A DNA stretch of 64,000 nucleotides. Origin: Coprinellus micaceus. Its lineage: Eukaryota; Basidiomycota; Agaricomycetes; Agaricales; Psathyrellaceae. Position 1 is the first letter of the stretch. Each line of letters starts with the position of its first letter. Shown here one piece after another: positions 34,564-44,448 of the stretch. A model generated the notes under the pieces. That model saw nothing but the letters and a program-made list of their open reading frames with translations. It made no database searches and was not told the origin of the DNA. Location of the stretch: contig OX596339.1 of assembly GCA_951394405.1 (NCBI GenBank), positions 558,001-622,000 of the forward strand, read 5' to 3'. The position numbers were made by a program, and so were the translations under genes.

Positions 34564-36603
34564 CTACACATTCATGCCCAACTCTGCCAACAGTACTCTC
34601 GCCTCCTCTGAGCGCACCTTGAACTCACACTGAAACTCTCTAGGAACGCACAAGAAGCCCGGGTCGAACCTGGGGTCCACCTTCCCATCGGAACCGACAT
34701 ACCTCGGACGCTCAGTGTGGGGCGCCTCGAAGTCGAAGACGGCAAGAAGACACGCGGCGGCAAGCCATAGAGAGGATTGGGCGATATGTGAGCCAGGGCA
34801 GACCCTAGAAGGTTGGTGAGTATGCGTAAACGGAACAGAGTGTGCAAGACGTACCGCCTGCCAAACCCAAATGTGATCGCCGCTGGGTCTCTGACTTCTG
34901 GATTAATCTCAACGCCCTGGGTACCCTCCCTGATTTCGGGCGAATGAATCGGCCGGGGCTGAAGTCCAAGACATCCTCCCCATACTCGTCTTCATCGTTC
35001 AGCATGGACCTTCGCCGTACGTCCATGAGTAACGGTGAAGGCTTGTATGTGGAGATAAACGCACCATTGATTGGGAATGACAACGCTCCCCTTCGGAATG
35101 AAATATCCACCGTACACATCATCCTCCGTGGTACAATGCGGGACCCCAGTGGGTGCGACCGGCGCCCACCGCTGCGACTCCATAATAGTTGCCATGAGAA
35201 ACGGTAACTTGTCCTGGTCTTCGAAGGTTGGTAGCCTCAGCGTGCATTTCCCTTTTTGAACTCCTGTCAGAGGGTGCAATATCCTATAAGACCAAGGCGC
35301 AGAGTACTCACCCAATTCGTTGTGATCAATGAGAACGGAGTCGAGCTCGTTCTGTACCCGCTTTCTCACATCGGGGTGCGTACTCAGTGCGAAAAGGAAG
35401 ATGAGGATGGCATCGGTTGTCGTATCGGAAGCCGCGCCAAACACGGTCGATGCGACGTTTAATATGTCGTCCAAAGCCTTGTGCTTGGCCTTTTCGTTCC
35501 CGGCGCCTACGTTGTCCAAAGAAGCGAGCGCGTCAGATAAGAAGGACGGCCTCACGCCTTCCGTTCCCTGAGAACCACATCGTGAGTAACATAGAACGAG
35601 ACATGTATCGGGGGCACGCACGAAAGCCTTCAGAGCCCTCTCATACCCCTCCATCTTAAACTTCGTCGACATCCACCGCACACTTTTCGCAAACCGCTTG
35701 AACCCCATCCCAGGCACCCAGTCGGGAATATGCCTCAGCCACGGTATCACGTCGACGATAGCCTTGCCTGGGACGAGCTGCTCCCCGACCATCCTTGCGA
35801 TGGAGTCGATGAGCTCGACGAGCTCGTCACGCCGCCGTTGGACTGGGAGACCGTATGCGAGTGAGATTGCGAGGGAGCCTACCATGCTGAGGATTCGTCA
35901 GAGACATCACATCAACGGCGAACGCCTTGAGGGGAATCAATCTCACTGCCTAACCAATCCATAAACCTCCCCTGGCGTATCGTTCAGGTCCAGAAGCAGC
36001 CGATGGACAACTTCATACTCCTGCGCTATGTGTACACCCCCGTTCGGGCGGAAATACCGGACGAAAAGCTTGCGCTGGGCCTTCCACGCATGAGAGTACG
36101 GGCCCAAAATGAAAGAGTCGTAGCCCATAAGGTCGACGGCCATCACCGATTTGGCTCTGTGGACATCTCAGTATGAGTGGACGGCCGATTGTGCTACTGA
36201 TGTATGAACGTACCTCGAGGAGTACTTCGTAGCCCTCTTCTCCAGGAGCTCAATCACTGTGTCGTACTTATCAATGACCACGAGCGTCGTACCGAGTGCG
36301 GTGGCGCTGACAATGTCGGAGTCTGGAGTGCGAAGGAGTCATGAGCCTGAAGTGCGACCGCCGAAAGAATACTAGATGTGTGAACCCACTGAAGTGCTTA
36401 GCCCATCCGGCATAGGCAGGCGCCATACTCTCAAGGGGAATGTCTAGTGCATTCCCAATAATAGGCCATCCCCTTGGGCCGGGGGGGAGTGGGCAACCCC
36501 TGCTCCGCTTCCGGTACTGCCAGTTGCTGTACAGAACATACAGCACTGCATGAACGAATAAGAGAGCTGCAGTAGCCTGCAAATTGGACAAGATTGGGGG
36601 CAT
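34564..36603 (-). pseudogene. Cytochrome P450, group B copy 3 (B3), frameshifted before the heme loop
   Basis: The eight-exon structure matches B2, starting MPPILSNLQATAALLFVHAV and then CPLPPGPRGWPIIGN. I-helix GAASDTTTDA, K-helix ESQR and RFIRPK are all in frame. After RFIRPK (about 34940) the frame changes. The continuation seen in paralogues (EGTQGVEINPEVRDPAAITFGFGRR-like, then VCPGSHIAQSS) is preserved in a different frame of the same exon. The spacer is 29 nt here against 33 nt in B2, so the net change is four bases. In the annotated frame translation runs to a stop near 34805 and omits the heme cysteine, so the product should be inactive. Splice sites and the last exon are otherwise intact. 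It is a recent pseudogene or a sequence error at one site. Confidence 0.85.
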
Positions 36604-36921
36604 AGTGTTGGCTCGACACCCTGCGCCGCGAAAGTGTATATAGCGGGCGTAGCTCCGGAGTATCTCCCTCTGGTATTGGGGATCGCGGGGTGGATGCCTT
36701 GCGGTTGAGCATAGATCTCGTTGAGGGAAATGAAGTTCGAGACGCCCGCTGAGAAGAGAGACATATGGCCAAAGATGGGAGAAGAATTGAGGATCAAGAT
36801 AGTAGACCTCCAAGTTAGAGGCTGATGGGACCGAGTTGGAGGAGCGGAAGATACCCAGAACTGTGGGAAATTTCCATTCAAGTTGAATTCCACTGGTCAG
36901 AATAGTTCAGGGAAACATATC
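36604..36921. other. Intergenic upstream of B3
   Basis: This is the B3 promoter region. No gene seen. Confidence 0.4.
36637..36642 (-). promoter_or_regulatory. TATA box of B3
   Basis: TATATA on the - strand lies about 35 nt before the B3 ATG. The promoter looks intact despite the frameshift. Confidence 0.55.
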
Positions 36922-37272
36922 CTAGGGACCAGGAGACCTATGAATTCGGCGCTGCTGCCTGGGTGCTATGAAGCGCAGGTAGACTATGAGGGTAAGGGCG
37001 ATAAAAATTGAGGTACCTAGGTAGAGCAGGTATAACTTAGGATATACAAAGGGAAGCGCGGAGTAGAGGGACCATGAGGGGAACGACGGCTTGAGAGTGG
37101 AGGTGGTGACGCAGGGCGGGGTAAACGGAAGGCGAATGAGTAGGTGGGCAGCCATAAGTGAAATCATAACAAGATCGTGAAAGGTCGTGAAGAGGTCGTG
37201 AACCGTAACGCAAGCGCAAGCCACAAGATAGAAGCAGATCCAGAGAAGCATGGAGGGAGTAAGACGATTCAT
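36922..37272 (-). CDS. Possible small multi-pass membrane protein, second cistron
   Basis: This open frame of 116 residues starts MNRLTPSMLLWICFYLVACA and has three or four hydrophobic segments: residues about 8-25, 32-48, and the strongest near 80-100 (LYLLYLGTSIFIALTLIVYL). A basic tail, RFIAPRQQRR, follows. Its ATG is only 9 nt after the stop codon of the coiled-coil gene on the same strand. It could be a translated downstream cistron, a separate gene with its own transcript, or chance coding capacity in a 3' UTR. I do not recognise a family. Confidence 0.35.
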   Translation of the reverse strand: MNRLTPSMLLWICFYLVACACVTVHDLFTTFHDLVMISLMAAHLLIRLPFTPPCVTTSTLKPSFPSWSLYSALPFVYPKLYLLYLGTSIFIALTLIVYLRFIAPRQQRRIHRSPGP

Positions 37273-37281
37273 GACTCAATC

Positions 37282-40200
37282 TCATCGCCCCCTCCCAGCC
37301 CCAACCACACCCCCACCCGCCATACCCAGACCCCTCACAACACCCAGCGTTCCTCCCCTCCCTTGAACGCCTTTGATGAGGACCCTCAACATGACAGCGC
37401 AAACCCCGAGGCCAAGAATCAAGAAATAAGGGCTTTGCCTGAAGAGCGGCTTCATCCCAGTCCAGATGTTTGTGAACGCGGGTCGTTGTGAACCCACCCG
37501 GTACTTGGAGCCTCCTTGCGGCGTGGACGAAGACAATGCAGCTGAGCCCGAAGAAGATGACGCTGAAGAGGTGCTGGCGGCTTGAGAGTGCGATGTCTCA
37601 GACCCGTCCGATGTTGGAGGAGGCAACGTCTGAGCGAGGTACGCTTCTGGGGACATACCTAACGGCCTTAGCACATATCCCACCACCCTCTCCCCTAGGA
37701 GTGGGCCAGCAACGCGCTTGAGAAGGCGCGTCGCGAGCGTGAGCGTCGTCTCTTGGGCGTCGAGCTCGGTTTCCCTGGCGTTCACCGCGGCCTGTTTCGC
37801 TTTGAACGCGTCTGCAGTGGTCTGGAACAGGCTTTCCTTCGCGTTGAGTTCGGCTTCTTTGATACATAGGGAGGTCTCCTTCTCCGAAAGACCGGATTCC
37901 CGCTCCACGAGGTTCGTCTCCTTCTCCAGAACCTTCGCCTCTCTTCCACCCAACACTTCCTCTGCGTAGTTAGCCCTCCTCTCCCTCTCCCCAACCAACT
38001 TCTCCCTCTCTTCAACTGCGCCTCTCTCCCTCCCCATCTGCGCCTCCCTCTCCTCAACCCCCTTCTCCTTCTCCTCAACCTCCCTTGCACTCTCCTCCAA
38101 ACTCTCCCTCATCGCGTCTGCTCTGACCTCCAACTCCCTCTCCCTGGCCTCAACCAATACAGTGCGCTCGTCCAACGTAAGCTCGCGCTCGACGCATACG
38201 GTTTCGCGGAGGGAGACTGCTTCGACTCGGGCGTCGATGTCTAGCCGCTCCGTGGAGAAGGAGGCTTGGGTGTCGGCGATCTCGACACTCTTCAACGCGA
38301 GCTCCGTGTGCTTGGACTCAATTTCGGCCTTCGCCGTCTCGAGCTCGGCCTTCTTCTCCTCAAGTTCGAGCCTGTCCCTCTCCAATTCCACTTTCCTCTC
38401 ATCAATCTCCCCTGCCTTTGTCTCCAGCGTAAGCGCCCGCGAGTCGAGCTCGGCGCTACGTTGCTCCAGCACAAGCTGCGTCCTCTCCAACTCGCGCTGC
38501 GTCTCCTCAATCTCGAGGCTGAGGGAAGATAGCTCGGCCGTACGTGAGTCGAGCTCCCTCTCCCACCCTTCCAACTCCTCTCTCGCTTTCGCCTCCTCCA
38601 CGTCGTTTTGGGCGGCGCCCTTCGCAGCCACAGGAGAGTCTGGATCAGACTCGTCGGTCTGGCTTCCTGCGTCCCCGTACTTCTTCTTCAAGCCCCCGCC
38701 TTCGGATAGCGAGTCCTGAGACGACCGCGCCTTCGGCTTGAGGCCCCTCGCGCGTCGGCCTCTTCGCCCGTTCACGAAACCCAGAGCGCTGATACTCCCC
38801 ACCACCCCGTCTCCATCGCCTTCCGCATCTGCCTCTCTATCTGCCTCACCGTCCCTTAGGCTGCCTCGATGGTCCTTGGGCGAGGTCGTCGAGTGTGTGC
38901 GCGTACCGGAGGAAACTTTCTTGGTCCTGAGCGGCGTCTTCGTCCGGTTCGACGAGAGCGGTCGAGGGCCAGTTGGGACCCTCTTGACGGTGTCGCTAAC
39001 AGAGTCCACATCCCATCCATTCACACCGGTCTTCACGCCACCCTTCCCGGCCTTCCCCTCCAAGCCTTCCCTAGCGAGTAACTCCTCCATACTCAATTCC
39101 TCTTCACCTCCCTCCTCGCTTTCGAGTGCCTGGGCGGACACAAGCTCAGGCGGGCCCCCTCTCCTCGGGCGTGGATGGTGGAGAACTCCCTCTGCCTCTG
39201 GGGACGGGGACGGAACGAGGTCAGGTGGGATGGGCAGCAACCTCGCAGTGCTGCTCTGCGGTCGATACATGCCAAACTCCGACGCTACACTCAAGCCCGT
39301 GTGCTCAGGGCTCATAGGCAACGGGTGCGCTGCGCCCGTGTGCATCTGTTCCAGTGGCGCATGGGGTGCGGGAGGCTGGGAGAAGAACGACGCAGCCAGT
39401 GCGGGTGGGTATGGAAGCAGCCTTGGGAGTTCTTTCGAGTGCCGTTGCGAGGAGGGTTTGAGGGTTGTGGTCCCGATGTCGGGTGAAGTGGGGGAGAAGA
39501 GATCCACTACCATTCGGGGTCGCCGCGTTGTTGAACCTGCGGAGTTTGGCTTTGTAGGCGACGAAGATCGAGATCGCGTTCCCTCCCCGTCCAGTTCAGA
39601 TCCGGACGACGAGGATGCGCTGCGCTCAAACGACTCGACCATCCCCCGTACGCGACTTCCGTTGCTCCGCCGCATCGAGGCGAACTTGTTCGAGTTGGCG
39701 TCGTCATGTGAGCGGGAGTGCGAGTGGCGGTACGAATTCGAGCTGAACTGGTCGTGTTCGTTGTCATCAGCGTCAGAGAGCGAGTCCGATCGAAGTCTCG
39801 CAGTGCCAGGGGGAGGCGGGAACACGAAGGGTGCGTTGGCAGACGAAGGCAAGGTTTCCGCGCGGCGCTTCATCGCACCGCTCTGGCGTGGCGTACGCAT
39901 CGACTTTACGGTCCCATCCCCAAAGTGCCCCTCATCGCCATCCACCTGGAGGAATCTGCTCTTGCGTGGACTTCCGCCTTGATCCAGCTCCAAGAACTCG
40001 GCGTTCTTCCTCGGGCTGACGCTGCCCGACCTCTCCATCCCAGGCGTCATGGGCAACGCATGAGGCCCCTCCTCCTTCATGCTGCGACTGTACCTATGCC
40101 GGCCATTTTCACCATCCACGAGTGAACTCGTTCGGGAGCGGCTGCTGGGAGATGGGGGCACGGACCCTGGCGATGGGGGTGGGACGTAGTGCTTGTAGGC

Positions 40201-40371
40201 TTGGGCATGCGATGGGCTCGACGTCGTGTGAGAGGTGAGCGCGCTCGAGGTCGTCTTTATGGCGTATGGGTGCGGGTTTGGGGCGTGTTTGATCGGGGAA
40301 GGAGGAGGTGGGAGGGATTTGGAGAGCGAGGAGGAGGAGGAGTTGCGTGAGTGGGTCGTTATGGTGCTCAT
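37282..40371 (-). CDS. Tail-anchored coiled-coil protein
   Basis: This is a single-exon gene for 1,029 residues. Residues 1 to about 590 are low-complexity, rich in Ser, Pro and Arg, with many SP and TP motifs typical of kinase targets. Residues about 600-880 form a long Glu/Leu/Arg coiled coil with near-periodic ELD, ERE and VEERE units, so dimerisation is likely. Residues about 978-1000 (SPYFLILGLGVCAVMLRVLI) form one transmembrane helix, followed by only about 28 mostly small, Gly-rich residues. The topology is that of a tail-anchored membrane protein with its bulk in the cytosol. I recognise no named family; a tethering or scaffold role at the ER, Golgi or nuclear envelope is a guess. The + strand frame at 38738-39982 is its shadow. 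Confidence 0.82.
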   Translation of the reverse strand: MSTITTHSRNSSSSSLSKSLPPPPSPIKHAPNPHPYAIKTTSSALTSHTTSSPSHAQAYKHYVPPPSPGSVPPSPSSRSRTSSLVDGENGRHRYSRSMKEEGPHALPMTPGMERSGSVSPRKNAEFLELDQGGSPRKSRFLQVDGDEGHFGDGTVKSMRTPRQSGAMKRRAETLPSSANAPFVFPPPPGTARLRSDSLSDADDNEHDQFSSNSYRHSHSRSHDDANSNKFASMRRSNGSRVRGMVESFERSASSSSGSELDGEGTRSRSSSPTKPNSAGSTTRRPRMVVDLFSPTSPDIGTTTLKPSSQRHSKELPRLLPYPPALAASFFSQPPAPHAPLEQMHTGAAHPLPMSPEHTGLSVASEFGMYRPQSSTARLLPIPPDLVPSPSPEAEGVLHHPRPRRGGPPELVSAQALESEEGGEEELSMEELLAREGLEGKAGKGGVKTGVNGWDVDSVSDTVKRVPTGPRPLSSNRTKTPLRTKKVSSGTRTHSTTSPKDHRGSLRDGEADREADAEGDGDGVVGSISALGFVNGRRGRRARGLKPKARSSQDSLSEGGGLKKKYGDAGSQTDESDPDSPVAAKGAAQNDVEEAKAREELEGWERELDSRTAELSSLSLEIEETQRELERTQLVLEQRSAELDSRALTLETKAGEIDERKVELERDRLELEEKKAELETAKAEIESKHTELALKSVEIADTQASFSTERLDIDARVEAVSLRETVCVERELTLDERTVLVEARERELEVRADAMRESLEESAREVEEKEKGVEEREAQMGRERGAVEEREKLVGERERRANYAEEVLGGREAKVLEKETNLVERESGLSEKETSLCIKEAELNAKESLFQTTADAFKAKQAAVNARETELDAQETTLTLATRLLKRVAGPLLGERVVGYVLRPLGMSPEAYLAQTLPPPTSDGSETSHSQAASTSSASSSSGSAALSSSTPQGGSKYRVGSQRPAFTNIWTGMKPLFRQSPYFLILGLGVCAVMLRVLIKGVQGRGGTLGVVRGLGMAGGGVVGAGRGR

Positions 40372-40904
40372 TGGGTATGCATTTGGGTTGAAATGAGAGT
40401 AATGGAAATGTAATGAGGGAGATGGTCGTGGTTGAATGCAAGAAGCACTATGGCCGGCAACACGATCAACGACAATGACCTCAAACGCGGCGATGATGCG
40501 GCGCTAGCGCGATAGGGGCTTTGTTCGAGTTCATGTTCCAGCTCTTGTCTAGAGCGTTCATATTTTACCTGTTCATGAACACCGTCTTGCTGAGCTTACC
40601 TCCTTTGCGGACGAGATTCATTGACACACCCATCGCCTGCGACTACCTCCCGAAATCGACCCTCTGGACGGATCGACACCGATTCGACGGCGGACCTTGA
40701 CATTCGAACCAAAGGAATCCTATGGCACAACTTCATGCGCCGTCCTATTCAACACTGGTCGTGCGCTGCAAGGTAGGAGGACGCATGTGTGTGTGCACAA
40801 TAAATCGACGTGCTCGTCAAGACTCCGAACGCCTTGTGAACCGGTAGCGGTGACACCAAGGTCATCTGGTAGCCGAGTCCAGCCGCAATGTCATCGTCGA
40901 TGCT

Positions 40905-41651
40905 TTGGGGGAAGTCGTGGACATGGTCCTGGGGACACAGCTGCACACGCAACTTCACCAATGCGATCATCTGCTCTTCAACGACCGCCCACCTTCTCAA
41001 GGTTGCTTCCATCTCGAAGGCTGTTACATTACGATGATGAGCGTGACGATGCCCAGAAGAAATGAAGAGCGTGCCTCGCTGCGAATTGTTTTCCAACGAC
41101 CGCTCGGGAGCGACGTCGTATTCGCCTCTTCGACAAGGAGCTCATCGTTTCTCAACGAGCGTGGTCTGGATGACTTCCTCATGCAGACATTGATCTTGGC
41201 TTTCTCCAAGGCGTCCACCAAAGTCCCTGAGCAATGGAACCTCTCAGAAGCACGGGATCATCACGACGATTGTCGCCATTGCCCTCAGCTGGGATACGAC
41301 CCAGTGAGGGCAATTACCCGCACGCCCTGTGACTCCTGCGAGGGCACCACTGCATTCCTGCAACGCAACGACAGTACGAAAGTTACCTCCGAGGAGATCA
41401 ATGCGCATATACTCACCTTAGACGCCGTTCCTCAATCAAGTTGGCGCCCACGCAGGCCCCCCAGCTCTGATGGTGTTGCTTCTAGCAATCCTTCCCCTAG
41501 GAGTGGCCCTCAGGGTGTGTTCCGTCGAGGCCGTCGGTGTTGGATGAAGAGAAAGGACGAGGAACGCGCGGCACGTCCAGCTCAGGCGACGCGCCTGTCA
41601 AAGCACTCACTCGACGCAGATCTAAGCGTGTATGTGGGTGGCATACCTTAA
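40905..41651 (+). CDS. Doubtful ORF, 248 residues
   Basis: The frame opens MGEVVDMVLGTQLHTQLHQC and ends in a basic segment (RRCWMKRKDEERAAR). No domain, signal or splice evidence. A - strand frame (40749-41096) overlaps it and is about equally plausible. It may be a decayed gene. Confidence 0.2.
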   Translation: MGEVVDMVLGTQLHTQLHQCDHLLFNDRPPSQGCFHLEGCYITMMSVTMPRRNEERASLRIVFQRPLGSDVVFASSTRSSSFLNERGLDDFLMQTLILAFSKASTKVPEQWNLSEARDHHDDCRHCPQLGYDPVRAITRTPCDSCEGTTAFLQRNDSTKVTSEEINAHILTLDAVPQSSWRPRRPPSSDGVASSNPSPRSGPQGVFRRGRRCWMKRKDEERAARPAQATRLSKHSLDADLSVYVGGIP

Positions 41652-42343
41652 ACTTCGAGACCTTCATCTGACCGTAGAAGCTTCGATCTCTATATCCTAA
41701 CGTCCACCAGAGTCCGTTCAGTTCATGTATCTTATTTCAGGAGGCACCAGTGTACCAGTCTGTCAGTGCTGTTTGACGCGATCTACCTGCCGAATTCGAG
41801 GCGTCGTTTGGCATCGTGCCCAGATTCGCTTCCATGGAGTGTAGGAATCTCTTCGGTCAGGATGGGTCGTGTTCAGGAGGATGAATAGACGCCCAAAATT
41901 CAACCTCTAACGTGGCCAATGAAGCGCCTATGTAGTTGGCGTGAGGTGGTACCCAGTTTCCAAATGCACACTCCTTCGACGCAGTTCGGTGGAATTCCTT
42001 GCGTCCCAGTCAGATCTGGGTCAGAGGTCGCCTTTATCAGTTCCTCGGGTGTCTTCGATCATCGTAATTAGTGATATTGCACGGCGTGACGGAAGGTGCA
42101 CTTTCACCCAATTTCAATATTTTCCAAAGTGGGAAACTCCTCTCCCGCGTTTGGTACTGAAAACATTGGAATTCATAAGACCACGATCGGTTCCTGAACG
42201 AAATTAAATGGAGGAAGTTCAAGGGGTGTTCCCCATTTGGGTGTGTTCCTCCCAGAAATAGAAGTGCTATGAATAGAGAGCGAAATGGGTCTGACATTTC
42301 GGCGATCTCGAGAAACAACTGATCGCGACTAACGCAGAGAACC

Positions 42344-42352
42344 TATATAAAG
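42344..42352 (+). promoter_or_regulatory. Orphan TATA box
   Basis: TATATAAAG on the + strand is followed within 40-60 nt by a pyrimidine-rich leader. This is a textbook-looking core promoter, but no recognisable coding gene follows. Confidence 0.4.
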
Positions 42353-42417
42353 TGGGGCGCGTCCGGATTGTCTGCATCGTTTCTTTCTTCCTTTCCCCCA
42401 CCTTCTCCCCCCCACCG

Positions 42418-42518
42418 CTGTCGTCGTCCTTCTATTCGTCGTCGTCGTCGTTGTCGCCGCCGCCCTCACGCCCACCACCCTCGCTATCGCCACCGTCGTC
42501 GTCCCCATCGTCGTTCCT
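42418..42518. repeat. TCG-rich simple sequence
   Basis: Runs of TCG and GCC trinucleotides interrupted by other pyrimidine-rich triplets. A second, weaker TCG-rich stretch is at about 42840-42910. Confidence 0.6.
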
Positions 42519-44448
42519 CTCACCCTTTAGTCGCCATCTACCACGGGTAGGGCAATTAGAAGGCAACAACCACAGGAACGCACCGCCTCGCTGATAGGGT
42601 AGTTATATGCGTCCTACTTCCTACCACTGATCGCGAACTCGAGATGGAAATCTCGTATATACGGCGTCATCAACGAACCGTGCCCTGTGGTTTCTCGTCA
42701 GTGAGTGCCCTCCTCCTTGTTTTCCTGCCCCTTTCGCGTTTTATTCGTCGTCCCTCGGGCAACTTCCTTGCCGTCGAGATTTTTTTACCTCGATTTTGAA
42801 GAGGACCTCTTCGTGGTTTGTGCTGAAGGGCTCTCACCGTCCCCGTCGTTGTCGCTCTCCGCCGTTCTCCCCTCGTTATCGTTAACATCCTTCTTCTCGT
42901 CGTCGTTTTTCCTGCCCGTTCGTCACCATCCGCCTCAGGTACGGCGATTGGCTACGTATACGGTGTAAAGTTCAGGGAAGCGTAGAGTCTTGTTCAATTT
43001 CTTTAATGGTGAGTACTGTCCTGCTCTCTACAGCCTGGACCCAAGTGGCCAAGGTCGGGGCCAGGCTGCGGAGTCCCATCGATGCATACATTCCCTTGTT
43101 GACTTCAATCCCAGTTGGACTCGCCTCGGGATGGCTTCAGAGTTTCCAGATGCCACCGGAAATCCCAGCTAACCTGCCTCCCCATTGCCTTGACTTATGA
43201 TTCTTCCATTGGCAAGGCAAAGCAACGGTCTGTGCTCGCATCAGCGACCCCGGCAGGATTTTGACGCGTTATGACAGGCCAATCCATTTCGTTCGCTCAC
43301 CATGGAGCGGTAGAAACGGTGCAAGAGTCGATGAAGATTGCGCTCGGCTATTTCTTGGTGGTGAGTGCCCTCCTCCCTAAACGTCGCCTTATGAGGCACC
43401 CACCTGATCATCGCGGATTCCGTAGGCGCTCGCCTTCGAAGCGATTCCTCGCAGTCGGCGATAGGGTCGCGACCGGTCGCGCCTCGGCGATCTGACTCGG
43501 GACCTTCCATATTTGGTAGCACCTGCCGTTTATGGGCGAGCAAACACTGCCACTGTTTTTGTTTGGGCGTTGAGTCAGCAGGGTCTGGGGGACTGGGAGT
43601 GATGGAGACGAGGGTCGGTATTCAGTCCCCCAAAAGCTTCCTTGTCCTGCACTCCGATCCATACACTGGTCATATCCCGTTTGGTCGCCACGCCACTCGG
43701 GCATACGCTCGACGAAGGGTCCGTTCTGCTCGAGCTTGGGCGCTGGGGTCACCAACAATAGCACGGAGATCGCATCGTACGGTTACGACAGCAAATCGAC
43801 CGGACACCACACGCTGCGCTCAACTGGGAACCCATACGACCCGGGGCCCATCTTCTTGGCCATCTCGGGGACATATATAGGGGTTTAAGGTACGCAGAAC
43901 CTTCCTCGAAGCATAACGGGCGATATTCATCTATTGCCACAGAGAAGCGCCGGTCCAAGCAAGCCACAGGCGCTAAACGCCGAACTCTGAGCGACATAAT
44001 AGTCATTCGGAGACCCACGAGGCGAGCTTGAACGAGGAGTTAACGGCACCGGAGTACAATTCGTGTTTATTCCGCTGCGGGAGCACCACGCCGATACCAC
44101 GAGTCCATACACGAGGCTGAACGCAGCCACATCGACCTCCGCCGGTGACTCGTTGCGCACGACTTGAGCCATTACGGTCATCATCGTTCACCAAGACCTA
44201 TTTGACAGGTGTGTATGAACGCGAGGTATAGCCTTTTTGCCGTTTCAGCTCACTACTCTTCACGTTTAGGTCATACTTGATCGCCGCGATACCATTACAT
44301 TCAATTTGAGAAGGAACAGACAATTGCTGGATACATACCGGTGCGTTTATCGGGAGGGGCGCTCATACCCCTGTTTCTGCAAGGGTCTGCCGAATACTGA
44401 CAACCCTCGCCTGACATAGAGCCGCTCGCGGAAGCCACAACCTACGCG

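Larger units (their letters stand above)
40372..44448. other. Gene-poor 4.1-kb interval
   Basis: No confident gene. It holds one doubtful ORF (40905-41651), an isolated strong TATA box (42344), TCG-rich simple sequence (about 42418-42518) and pyrimidine-rich DNA. A 16-nt stretch, GTGAGTGCCCTCCTCC, occurs twice (42701 and 43361). Confidence 0.5.

Noticed and set aside
38738..39982. 414-residue + strand ORF
   Set aside because: Antisense to the coiled-coil gene's Ser/Pro-rich part, with no motif of its own.
42352..42594. Ser/Pro-rich protein encoded by the TCG repeats
   Set aside because: It has no ATG in frame at the start and is a direct translation of simple sequence.
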